From positions 13,909,001 to 13,973,000 of the forward strand of contig NC_092570.1 in NCBI RefSeq assembly GCF_037975245.1: a DNA stretch of 64,000 nucleotides, in the 5' to 3' direction. Positions within the stretch are counted from its first letter, which is position 1; every line of letters begins with the position of its first letter. Of this stretch, positions 1-12,703 are shown one piece after another. The notes beneath the pieces are model-generated. The model was not told where the DNA came from. It was given only the letters and a program-made list of their open reading frames with translations, and ran no database searches. This DNA comes from Apostichopus japonicus (lineage: Eukaryota > Echinodermata > Holothuroidea > Aspidochirotida > Stichopodidae). The position numbers and the translations under genes are program-made.

Positions 1-299
1 AAAGGGACTATTTGCGGGTTGTTTCCCCTCATTAAATATATATATATATACGGAAAACTGCAACGGAACTTTTAATAGGATAAAATTGAGTAGCATAACT
101 ACTTGCAACGTTACAGGATATGAATTTCAGGTTGTCATTTATTATTTATGGTTCACTGAATATTATTTCAGGATTCGGTATTATAAACAGATGTGAAAGC
201 GGCTGGTTTTTATCTTTGACAAAACTTCACCTCCTGATAAAGGTATGATGACAATTGTTATTAATTATTATTTATAGGATGACTACACTTGATGTCTTT

Positions 300-610
300 T
301 ACTCTGGAAAGCGCCTTTAATGCTTCAATCATGATGACGTCAGCTCCTCTGTACAGGCTTAGATGTTATTGTGAATCCTTTTTGTTTAATAAAATTCTAA
401 TAACTCAACTAGATCCTGTTCTTTTAACTTCATATCAACAACAGAACACCTTTGGATAATATTCAACACCATTTGTCCTTGTTTTCCAATTGAGTGTTTT
501 GTGTTGCATCTGGTATGTGTATTAGACTAAATAGTCCAGTCACTTTAATTGATGAACCTCACTTGATTAAAGGGTCACACTTTCTCAACAACAACAAATT
601 TAAAGTGGTC
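300..610. repeat. Dispersed repeat, copy 1 of a ~300-bp family
   Basis: This stretch shares several blocks in the same order with 53993-54330: a GATGACGTCA-like block near its start, ATTCAACACCATTTGTCC in the middle, and TAGTCCAGTCACTTTAATTG at the end. The last block also occurs at 52340-52375. No coding potential or terminal inverted repeat was seen, so the class (SINE-like or non-autonomous transposon) is unknown. Confidence 0.5.
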
Positions 611-1185
611 TATTCAACATAGCAAAATCAATTGCCTTGCCTAAAGTCACCCTTTAACCTTCTTCATCCGTGCTTTCTACGGTTATAAATTCGGTTTCAC
701 TTCCCCACATTGAGTTGACATTACGTTGAGTTGACATTACACGAAGACATTACAAATAATGATGTGTATTTACTTAAGTCATACTACATAACACTATGTG
801 AAGGAAATGCAAGTCCCACTGCGTGTGAATATTCCAAATATAGTTAACTGACTTCAACCGCTATTTGAACAAATGTGGGGATTAAAGAGTTATAAATATT
901 TGTCTATCAATGTTGACTGTCAAAGTAAAAATATTTTTTTTATTTTTTTTATAAAAGTGCTTTGACAGCAAAGTGGATATGTCCCTAAAGGCGCGAACTG
1001 ACCGAAGGAACACATTTTTCACTGAAGCTTAAGAGAAATTATAACGAGGATTATATTTGAACCACAGTTGCATCAGATTTGTTACCTATAGTGACTGCGA
1101 AGTCCTTTAAATACCAAATCACAGTCGAATCTATGGTTTTGAAGACTCACTTGGGAATATTTCTAGTGTCTTAACATTCTCTTAC

Positions 1186-1396
1186 CTTCGTTAATTTGTG
1201 AAAGGCGGGAAAGAATTAGCATTTTTAACAAGTCTTTATTGTCGGCGAGTCTGTGTTGTCTCTGCGTTGATGCCGGAGCAGTTATATCTGAATCTGAGAA
1301 ACTTTTCTTGCCAATTCGAAGAATTTTCTTTCTCTGCTGCGAGACACTCAATTGTAGAAGACTCAAACACACTGCAGCGAAAAGACAGGCTGTACC
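1186..1396 (-). CDS. Candidate internal exon of a small secreted or prohormone-like protein
   Basis: Not recognised as any known family. On the minus strand an open frame runs between a pyrimidine-poor but usable acceptor (TTTATAG at 1397-1403) and a strong donor (AAG/GTAAGAG at 1181-1188). It encodes a hydrophobic, cysteine-containing segment (TACLFAAVCLSLLQL) like the second half of a signal peptide. A basic stretch with RKK and GKK follows, then an amphipathic part (DLLKMLILSRLSQI) ending at the donor. A GKK motif is the usual shape of an amidation and cleavage site. The frame is open beyond both splice sites, no partner exon was identified and no homology is claimed, so this may be chance. 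Confidence 0.22.
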
Positions 1397-1449
1397 TATA
1401 AATAAATACATAAAACTGTGTAGATGTAAAAGTTCCAAAATGAATATTA

Positions 1450-3317
1450 CTTAAAATTAAAAGGGGGATGCAAATGAAAAGGTTTAAGAATAATCATATA
1501 CAAAATTATGGCTTCAATCACTTTTTGAGAAATACAAAATGAGATATCTTCGTTTTCCATGTAATATATACATGTTCGATGACGGACTGAGAATACAGAA
1601 GAATCAGACCTCAGGGTATAATAATTTAAATTTGAATCATAATAGAGCTTTGGATTCGCCGAATACCGAGGACTCGGACTTGGACGATATTCCGCGTACC
1701 TTAAATAGAAGTCGCTGTGCGGAAATGATACGTTGCTCTACGTCTTGTGGCGGTGTATTTAGGAATACAGCGACATGTACGTTTAGAACAAAGACGTATA
1801 TGTTAGGTACAACGACATATAACGTGACCCATTTTGCGTTCCATAGTTTATGTCTACATATTGTTACAACGTTATACGTATTAGGAAGGTAATTAAACAA
1901 AAAAAAAGAAGAAAAAAAGAAAATCGACATCATATGAAACTAATTGAACTGGTCAAGGTTTCCAGTTTTGTTCATTAAATGTTTTGTTAAAATAATTAAG
2001 CCTCTTGAGGATTTCATTTGAAGTTAGTGGGAATGTCTTTTATAATAGGAATGCAAATATGTTAAACTTATGTTATTTGTTTTTTGCAGAAAACACAAAG
2101 AAATGATGCATTGGGGATTTAATAAACCGATCATAAGCACTTGGGACGGAAATCGTTGCCATGGGGATCGTATAGGCGGTCTCTTGGTTACGAGTAGGTA
2201 AAGGCTCAATGTACTTTACTAATTCGGGGAGTGTTTTGAGGTGATAAACGGAAGACGGAGTGGGGAGGGTGAAAATTCATCCTCACCCTGAACGATATTA
2301 TTTGACACTATAAATACGAAGATTGGCAGATTAAGGTCAACTTACTGAGTTTCTTACTTGGTACATCAGCCCTGGCTTGTACGTCACAATCTTTCTCCCC
2401 ACCCCCTCCCCCTTCCACCTCCCCTCCCTCGGAAAAATGACCCCATACGCATATGATTCCAACATACTACTTGCATAACCTCTGACCCCGTTGCAGGAAA
2501 ATGGATTTAAACAGATGGTTGCAAACAAATACAATCCACGTATTTGATTGTAGAGAAGGATTTCCAAATTTGGAGAAAAAAGTTAGTGAATGCAAATTAT
2601 GTGGGATTCACTAGTTAATGCCCATATCGTTTGTGATTTTGTTTCAAAATTTTCATTCGGGTTGTAACTTACTAGTCAGTCTTTTCCGTCCTGAATAAAC
2701 ACCCTTATCAGCCCTCCATCCCCCCCCCCCCTCCACCACAACCACCCCAGACCTATCCCGGTAACAATAACTAATGTTGTAGACGATAAGTTAATATTAT
2801 GGCTTCTAAAATGACTTTTTACCTTGTTATTTCTGAAGTTTTGAACACATCGTTATCTACTGCAACTTTATCGGGGCCAAAGAGGTCAAATGCAACCCTT
2901 TTCTATTCTTTCTCTTAGATATATGATATGCAAACTAGGTATAGTAAACTGGTCAAGTAACACAATTAACAACACCATTAATGACACCATTAATAACACC
3001 ATTAGAACGTTATAGAGACATAAATGTTTTGAAGTGACATACAATGGTCTTAAAACTCACTTTTATCCTTTAATATTTAATGAAGCAGCTTATGATTACT
3101 AGCAAAAAACCGTGATACTGTTCGGTCTACCCTTCAACTTATCATCTCGTTTATGACGTTTACGAGACTGTTACTGTTGCGTCTCTATTTCTTTATATCG
3201 ACTACAGAAAATTGAAGAGACTTAACACGAATTAATAGACAGATATTTTAAACCTTAAAGAGATGTGGTGTTTGACTGTTTGAGTATATATATATATATA
3301 TGTATATGTATATCAAG

Positions 3318-3361
<44 letters not shown>

Positions 3362-5390
3362 GAAAAAATATCCCGCATTTTAAATGTGTAGATCCCAGGT
3401 GGGCAAAGTTCGGGCCACGAGCAGACATCCTACAGCTCCCCCCTCCTCCCCACCCTCAACAACAACCCTCACCATCGCCTCCAACACAGAAAGGAGAAAC
3501 ACTAACAATAGAACTACCAACATGTTCTTACCGAGAGAATTGTAAGCTATGAATGGAATAGTTTCTTTTCTGTTTTAATCATGAACCGTTAACTTCCCCT
3601 ATATGTTTTTCGTTTTTTATACTAAAATATACTCAACAAAGAGAATTGTATGTACCTATTTTAGATTTTACATGAAAAAGAAAGAATTAAGTTCGTTTCT
3701 CTAAACTTTCTTCCCGAGTTTTATTTTTCTTTCTTGTTTATTATCTGAACTAATATATTTACCTTAGTCAACTAGAATGGCAACAGAAACAATCAAATTA
3801 GTCTCAAAAAATTCATGGGATTTGCAAAGTTGAACAAATACCATTGTATAATTGCACAGTTTTTACTTTACACTACAATTATACGGAGATATTCAAGGGC
3901 TTTCCACTTTGCAAGATGGAGGGGTATATATATAGGATATCCAACTATGTGAAAATATGAAATCGTTCGATCGGAAATTAGCCAATTTTTAGTGATAATA
4001 ATGTAACGTTAACAAGATGTTAATACACATTGTGGTTCTTTTGGCGTTCCACAGACGAAAACAAAAAATGTATTGATGATTATGTATTAATATAAATAAG
4101 CATGGCATGTGAACGGGCAGTAAAGAATTTGAATATTAAATAAGTAACCAAGTTTATATTCTATAAACAAAAACAAAATAAAACGACTTGTTAACATAGC
4201 TGGTAAAAAAGAAAAATGATTTTTTTTTTAAAGAAACTTACGGATTATCTTCTTCTGAGGCAAACTGTCGGGTAATATTTATGCATTTATGAACTTTTAG
4301 ATAGTTAGTCTTCAAAATGATCAGCAGTTTATTATTTATATTTTTGGTAAAATATTCACAAATTATTAAAGTAAAGAAGAAAGGTTGTACTCACCGAAAG
4401 ATTTCATTTTGACTGTATATAGAAAGGGAAAAAAAGTTCCTTTTAAAAAGTTAAATATTTTTTTGTGAACAGATTCGCAGTAATGTAAGTATCAGTAGCA
4501 ATAGCGTAGTATAGGCGATGATAGAGAACTGACATCCAAAAAATTAATCGACCATCGGATATAAAAGACACTACCAGAGAGAGCCAAGACTTGCTGTTAT
4601 CTGGCGTCTAAATGAATTGGCGAACAAATTTATAGTCCACTGCTTGTTTTTTTTTTTTTTTTTTGGTTAAATTAGCTACATGAATAATGTTGTCAAATCC
4701 GTTCCCCGGTATTCTTTAAAAAAAAAAGAACGCACGAGAATCAGAAAAGAAATAATTTGAGATATCTTCTTCCTTTCCTCTTTTGTTTTGTAATTAATAG
4801 ACGGAAACCTTTGATAAATGACTTTTGGTTATGTTTGCTTATCCAACAGGTGGCAATGGCCTGTTAGAACAATTTCACAACCCCTTTCTTATTTATTATT
4901 ACTTTCTTCTTTCCTTGACGAACTTCTTCAATTTAAGTGAAAGAAACAGGAAACAAAGGGCAGAAGCTATAGCTGTGCACGTCATCATTATCTTCGCGGA
5001 TATGTGAACTTAATTGCTACGGTAGCTTGAACAAGCCGTTGGTTTTTTCTTCTCCCTTTTCTTCTTGAGGGGTACGGGGGAAGGGGAGGGAGAAGTGGCT
5101 GCCTTATTTCGCTGTTAATTAACGTTCTCTTTTACTTCAGTCAAGGACAATGTTGATTGAATGTTCTCTCGGGGGTTTTTGGAAATGGTAAACTTGTTAA
5201 TTTCAGGGCAATATTGAAGTGGTTACTTAGGTTACAAGGCATCTAAGTGAAATGTTATTTACAATATTAAATTTTGTTAGGGCGGGTGAGGGGTTGGGGT
5301 AGGGGACGGGGTGTGAATAGGGATACGGATAGAGTTTCACGACGATTTTAGTAAACCCATCGAGTATTTCTAAAAAAAAAGAAAAAAAAG
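1450..5390. other. Non-coding stretch, no gene supported
   Basis: Only short, unrecognisable open frames were seen. It holds a small (TA)n tract near 3284-3359, short poly-C tracts (for example near 2720), a short ATTAATGACACC tandem around 2963-3005 and one arm of an inverted dispersed repeat at 4540-4630. Confidence 0.6.
4540..4630 (+). repeat. Inverted dispersed repeat, arm 1
   Basis: This ~90-bp stretch is the reverse complement, with some mismatches, of 6834-6920. Shared blocks are GACCATCGGAT, AAGACTTGCTGT and GAATTGGCGAACA. It is either one end of a ~2.4-kb element or one of two dispersed copies in opposite orientation. Confidence 0.55.
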
Positions 5391-5393
5391 ACC

Positions 5394-5544
<151 letters not shown>

Positions 5545-6833
5545 TTGTTCATATATACAAGCAACGAATTATAACCACCGGAAGGTTCCCTTAATGCACC
5601 AATTAATCACACATTTTTGAATAAGACACAACATTTTGTATCGCTTTAAGTGGTCTAGAAAGTACTTACTATAACTTGAAAGAAAACGTAAAATATACTG
5701 CCAAGTTAGTATAATAAAATCGACATCAACAACTGTTGTATTTTAAAATTGCTTAAAACTAAAAATATCCAGTTTGTACATCCGATCTCCGATCCATACA
5801 ACTTCTTCCTAGAAATCAACGGTTTTAACTACATTTATAAAGGAAATCGGATAATTTATGACTTTATACACAGATATCTCAGGCAAAAGAAGCTTAATTT
5901 ATTAAATGCTTTCGAGCAAATGACTTTTAATACACTCATGTAGGCATGTAAAACTTAAATTTTGATATTAAGGAAATTTATTACTTTTTTTGTAATGAAA
6001 AAAAGGAGTTTATTTTTTTGTTATCGTTTTATTTAGTGTTGTAAAATTTAATCGGTATGAACAACACAACCTTGTTAACTTCTGATTAAATAAAGTTAAG
6101 CCGCGTAAAAAGTGAAGGCTGTTTCTATGTTTTGTATGATCTTGAAACACGACAGTCTGTAGGTGTAAAACGCCCATCAATTGTGCTATATACAGAGCGA
6201 AGTCATTTACGTCACAAGAGTGACGTGAGTATATGTAAAAGGTTTCTTGATGCGTTCAGAGGGGGTCTGATGCGTCTCGCTGGGTGGGGGGGGGGGGTCA
6301 AAAATCTCTGTCAATGTTGAAATTGAAAACTGTTGGTTGCGTTCAATTTAAAACCTTATATCTTCGTATTTCACCAGATTTAGTAAACTGACAACTTTTG
6401 CGTTCAGCTGGGTAATACTATGCTCCACATGTCCGTGTCCAGAGTGACGTATGCCAACAAATGCTACATTTATTGGAGCTGCTGATACTATGGAAAGCCA
6501 CAAAAGGTCACAAGTGATGATAATTAGGCCTAATGTAAAATAGGTTACAATCATAATCTAAGTGTAAGCGATGATACATACAAAAGTACGCGATGATAAC
6601 ATTAAAATACACAATCTAACAAAACAAGGTGATAATATGTAAATTATAGTCCTTTTGGCGTTCCACAAAGATACATCACATGATAACATGGAAACGCCTT
6701 TTTGGGAGAGACAACGGAACGCGAAAAGGATTACAGATTTTGATAAGGGTATACAAAGTACAATATGAAAATACATATACTTTTATATAATTATTATTAT
6801 TATTATCATCGATCGTATCCCTTAAAATGAATT

Positions 6834-6920
6834 TTGTTCGCCAATTCCTTTAGACTCCAGATGACAGCAAGTCTTGACTCTGGTGATGTATTTTTATCCG
6901 ATGGTCGGCTATTAATTTTA
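6834..6920 (-). repeat. Inverted dispersed repeat, arm 2
   Basis: Reverse complement of 4540-4630. The spacer of about 2.2 kb holds no recognisable transposase frame. Confidence 0.55.
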
Positions 6921-8307
6921 TTTTTTTGCATTTTATTTTTGCTTTCCATATATAACAACGTTGGTTTGTACTAAGGCTTCTATAGACTCAAAGAAAGAAA
7001 GCGTTGTAGGAATCAAGTCATTTTTACTGCCTGTGTTGAACACTTTTTAGTCAATCTATATACGGTCAATTCATTTCACGTTTACCTTGGTCAAAAACAT
7101 CGGTTTTCGTAATATGAACATGTTGGTGACTGACCAAAGGTCAAAATTGACTGATAACAAGTTAATTTAGTTCTTTCTTCTTAATTTCCTAATATAACGC
7201 CAAACGATTTCCATCCTCTTTTCCAGGATAAATTTCTACTTTTCTTAATGAATTAAATGGCTACACTAAACAACCACCGACGTTGTTCGTGATTGGCGGA
7301 GACGAGGCAGACGCCTTTGACACGTGTGAAGTTGGGGAAAGTACAAACCAATTAATCACATGTAAGCATTTGATTCTATAGTGATTAATATTTAGAGGAA
7401 ATCATTACCTTGATCGGAAAGATAAAGAACAACTTTGATTGTTACTTTTTGAAAACTATAACCTTAAAAAACGCTGGATAATATAGTGTAGTTTTCTTCA
7501 GAACTAATTATATAATTGGCAATTTTCCAATATACTTTTTTAAGATTCATGAATTACCACTGACGTGCTGAAAACCATCGTCGGTCGGGGGAAAAAACGT
7601 TCCTAAATCGGGGATGAATTAAGGCAACTCCTCCGGGTCCAGGATGCAGATCGAGGGGGTGTTGGGATGTACTCCCCCCCCCCCTTTCACCCTCACAGAA
7701 AAATTGAAGAGTATTTATTAACACAGCCTTGCGCTTAGCTATAGACCAAATATGTAATGTAGTACATATGCATCAGAATGCACCATTGACGTGTCTTAAA
7801 TCTTTTTAGTCTTAACATATAACATCATAGAACTCAATGCCTGAATGTTAATGCGCTTTTTGATTGATCATAATGTGTATATATATCTTCTTCTTCTTCT
7901 TTTAAACAGAAAGGAGTTTTGCAAATGATGAATCTTATATATTGAAGCGATAGTCATGACTTAATTAACACTAAATTAACAACAGTTGACATTTGTTTCA
8001 ATAACACTAGATACTATCTATACATTCATCCGGAAACTATATGAACCACCAAAAAATGAAATATAGAAGTTTTTTTTATCTCCTACTGACAAAAATGGCA
8101 GCTCCTGGCGTGACTGACAATATAGTTTCCTCATATATTTTGGGGAGATTTATTCATCACAAAGATCGCTATCATTTAAGCTAAAAATGATGGTTTAGTT
8201 GGCTCCTTGTTTGAGTTTTATTTTATTGTTGTTAGTCCAGTTTGGTTGCAACATCATGACAATACGTTATATCACGTTACGCATATTTGGTACAGCCTTA
8301 TATTTTT

Positions 8308-8333
8308 AGGGAGTTGTTCCATAACAACTCCCT
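8308..8333. repeat. Short perfect hairpin
   Basis: AGGGAGTTGTT and AACAACTCCCT flank a CCAT loop, giving an 11-bp perfect stem. No function can be assigned in a eukaryotic context. Confidence 0.8.
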
Positions 8334-8687
8334 GATAATATTATATATCTAACTCCCAGCATTTTCTAACCTATTCGCTGAAGTGAAGTGTCCTACCAAA
8401 GATCATATAGTGCTAAATATAGGTTATCACACACGCACAACTTAAACCAGCATATTAATGGTTTCCCTTTGGTTTTACTATTTGTATTACCACTATCTCA
8501 TTACCATAAATTTTGCAAAGGTCCTTTATGGCAAATTATTTTTTATTTTCTACATTTTCACGTTTATTTTCTTTACATTTACATAAGAAACTTTTATAAG
8601 CTTTTTTGGGGTGTATTTTGCATGGAAATTAGCTTTAATGTTGAGAGGGCTGTTGCACTGTATAGACGAGATTATAATGCTTCAATG

Positions 8688-8982
<295 letters not shown>

Positions 8983-11196
8983 GAAGCGTCTTTAAAAGTA
9001 CCCGTCTTGAACTCAAATTCTCTTTCCATTCATACAATATAGTTAAGAAAAAGGGAAACATGATTTTACTTAATGTTGCACCCTTGGTATTACGGCAAAC
9101 AACATCCTTACATTTAATATCTGAATTGTTAATATTTTAAAAGCAATATGAATACTAGAGACTATGAAAAAATTAATATAATTATTATTATTTTTTGTGG
9201 AAGTCTTTGTGATAGTAGAAAGAAACAAGTCAACATATTAGGTTACAAAATAACTCATAAGATATCCTGTCAAAGGTTTATTCAATGCTTGCAATATTCT
9301 TCTTCGCGAGGACGTTTCTTCAAAGAATTATTCATGGTGAAATGAATTTCGTTCGTAAAAATCATGAAAGGTTTGTAACGTTGTGAACAGATGATTTGAT
9401 ATCAAAACATAAGTTGTCGTGCGAAAGCTCTTGCGATTATTTTCCGTTGAACGAAACTTATATCCTTAATGTGTGAGAGAAAGAAAGAGTTTGTTAAAAT
9501 TAATCATTATATTAGTTTCAAGTATAGTTTCTTACTTAGTTGTTTGCTCAGTTCTTATCAGATCAACCTTTTAGCCTGTACGGCTCGTTAATTTAGATTA
9601 CTTTTAGAATATTCCTATCCATTCCGGGCACTTGTGATAATATCAAAAAACTAACTGACACATCACACAAAACTAAAAGGGAAAATAAAATAAATTTAGA
9701 ATGTTTGTTTCAGTGTTAATTACATTTTATCATCGTGAATGAAATGATGTAGCATTATTCAGGGAAAAAAGAAAAGAAATAAAAAACCTTTATCTTTCTT
9801 ACTTTTACAATTACCTGATGTTAGGGGGAGACTTTGAAAAGTAACCCATATTTTTCTTCTTTTATGCAAGAAAACTGCTTTTATTATGTTCATGGGTGCA
9901 AATCCATGATTTAAAAAAAGAGGTATACGGGCCATGAAATCGTTGAATCAGACTCATATACGGGCGGGAGGAGGGTCTGTTGGTCCTCCCCAGGGAAATG
10001 TTTGACAATTTTAGACGTGAAATAGAGTATTCTGGGGGCATACTTAAGCGATTAATTAGGTCTATAAATGGATATATAAGATAGGTCTAACCGTAAGGTT
10101 AAACTTATATTTGTGTGTGTGCGTTTGTTTTGCTATCTGACCGAGGACTTGAACAAAAGAATTTCAGGTCCTCGGTTGTGATTTCTAAAGAATCACCACG
10201 TCCTCGGAAGAATTCTATTGTATGGGGTATTGTTAAAGTTAGGGTACGTGGATTTGAACAATGGAAAATACAACGGGGTCCTCGGTCTGAATGAAACACA
10301 AACATGCGTGTGTGTGTGTGTGTGTGTGGAATTAAAGAGGGTGTACAACCCCCAATTCTCCCCCCCCCAAACCCACCCGTCGGTCCACGCCTGTGGTTTG
10401 TATTTCGTATCACATCATGATACGGCCGCCTATGATGTTTTCACTGTCTATACGTTTTGTGACAAAGTTGAGGTAAAATTCTTCTAAAAGGAAGCCAAAA
10501 CCAGACAATAAAAGTTAATCCTTTGATTGATATACAAACTTAAACATTCGAAATACTCGCGAAATTAACAACAATTTAAAAAAGAACAAGCGGACCTAGT
10601 GTCAATATTATGATGGTTGTAAAACGACGGTGACTTCCCTCACCGGGCAACATATAACGATTAGTGTGGATTGAACTCTGGATATAGATTGCCTTATGGG
10701 ATTCACTGAACTCTCACGTTCTTACGTTGGTAAGGTAGCCACCAAATAAAACACTTCCCATACGTCTGTATGTAACCTAGCTACGAACACCGTTTGCCAA
10801 TTATGAAGGATGTTCGGAAATAAACGGAAGCGTCAGAAGTGATTATTAATGTCTTTCACATCAGTAGTTAGTACAAAAGCTTATATAATAAGAAGATTAG
10901 AAGAGTATATATTTCACAGAGCATTATACTCAAAATATAATTAACGCGAAAACAATTAAATTTGTAGTGTTCATGATTTAATGGCAGTGTATACTGTTGA
11001 TTTGCTGTGTGACGTCAGCGATGTCTTTATACGTTTGGTGTGGTTGAAACACGTTTCTTCGGTATATACAACAATGTATTAGTGCGTGAAATGTAGATTC
11101 AATTGTTTTTAACTTAAAGGACGACTATATAATAAACACAAAAATATAAATCAATGTTGATACCTTGTAGACCGCTAAAAACACTGCTATTAGTCC

Positions 11197-11200
<4 letters not shown>

Positions 11201-11288
<88 letters not shown>
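11201..11288. repeat. Compound (TA)n(TG)n microsatellite
   Basis: A TA array passes directly into a TG array. Confidence 0.95.
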
Positions 11289-12244
11289 ATGTATATACTT
11301 GACTCTGTTAAGTGCTCACGAACACGTGCTGTATATTATATTATATGTATGTAATTCCTTTTGGATAATGAAAAAGTTTAATATGATTCATCTCATTTAC
11401 AAATTCTGAATAACAGTGAGACCGGAAGTTAAAATCAAACAATAAACATAATTGACAGTCAGTTACATTTTTTTTCTTCTTATGGGTAATGTAGACATTT
11501 TATTTAGGCCTTGAAAAGCATATCTCAATAAAACTTCACATTTCCCCCATCACCAAAACCCGTTAATATGCTGGTTTCATGCTGGCAAAACATGCTGGTT
11601 TCTCGTGAATTGTGCGTAACTACAACAGGACTCTCGAACTGTACTTAAGTACAACAATTCTCAGCAGATGAACCTAGATTAGCCGAGATTTTGAACATTT
11701 GTATGATGTATCAAAACCCTTAATAAGATCAACCTTCGAAAGCAAAATAACAACAACAAATATAAAAAATATCATACAATACAAGTATAGTCCTACTTCG
11801 TACCTCGGTAATATAGAATTTAACAATTAGTGAATCTACAGATTTTTTTATGAAATGGTAATCGTATCTCCATCGTTTTTACGGAGGGCGCTATCATATT
11901 GTTCCTATCCGATCTGTTTCGCTATCTACGGCTCTGGTTACTAATGTGCGTAATACTTAATGTTTACATAACTGTTTATCAAAGAACTATACGATCCCGT
12001 ATATACATGCGAGCACGCCGGAATAACGTGCATACAGGCGCGCTGGGTGATTGGATAATTCAAGTTTCCACTTGCGCAGTGTGGTCGAATGAAAATCGGT
12101 GCTTTTGGAAACGCATGATAAGGTGCTTTAAAGCAATTAGTTTGACTTGAAACTTCAATAAGACGTCTCAGAAGATATCTTTTCAATAATTATAAAATAG
12201 TGATCAATGTTCGGTACTGTTAATATTGTCAAGTTTCGCGGAAC

Positions 12245-12246
<2 letters not shown>

Positions 12247-12318
<72 letters not shown>
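12247..12318. repeat. Compound (CA)n(TA)n microsatellite
   Basis: A short CA stretch followed by a TA array. Confidence 0.95.
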
Positions 12319-12320
<2 letters not shown>

Positions 12321-12703
12321 AGTGATATGAGAGCGCTGCACTTTGCTAATTTTGAGCGTGGATGGAGAACCACATTGTACAGTTATAGGATTTGAAACAT
12401 ATTTAAATTATTGATATCAATATTAGGCATGATGAGACACTGAGGTTACACTTAAAATCTGGAATAACTTAACACCCCCCCCCCACCCCATCAGAACCAA
12501 ATCGTGACCGAATGTATATGATAATATTGAACGACATATACCGGAAATTTGTTAATGTTTCAGAGTCGCTCTTAAAATGCAAGAAACATTGCGAAAAGCT
12601 ATTGACATATACAAGGAATGGTAAATCGACTTTTAACCCTTTAAACCCAGAATTTGAAACATTCATAGTATAAATATTTAGCAAGCTGATGCACCGTTCG
12701 AGT

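Larger units (their letters stand above)
8985..12700. other. Non-coding stretch with microsatellites, no gene supported
   Basis: It contains (TG)n tracts at about 10308-10328 and 11267-11288, and TA arrays at 11201-11266 and 12247-12318. The open frames here match no family I recognise. Confidence 0.55.

Noticed and set aside
1539-1892. 117-residue plus-strand open frame
   Set aside because: No domain or compositional sign of coding was seen, and the antisense frame is open as well.
8308-8333. Hairpin resembling a bacterial intrinsic terminator
   Set aside because: The context is eukaryotic and the hairpin is not followed by a T run.
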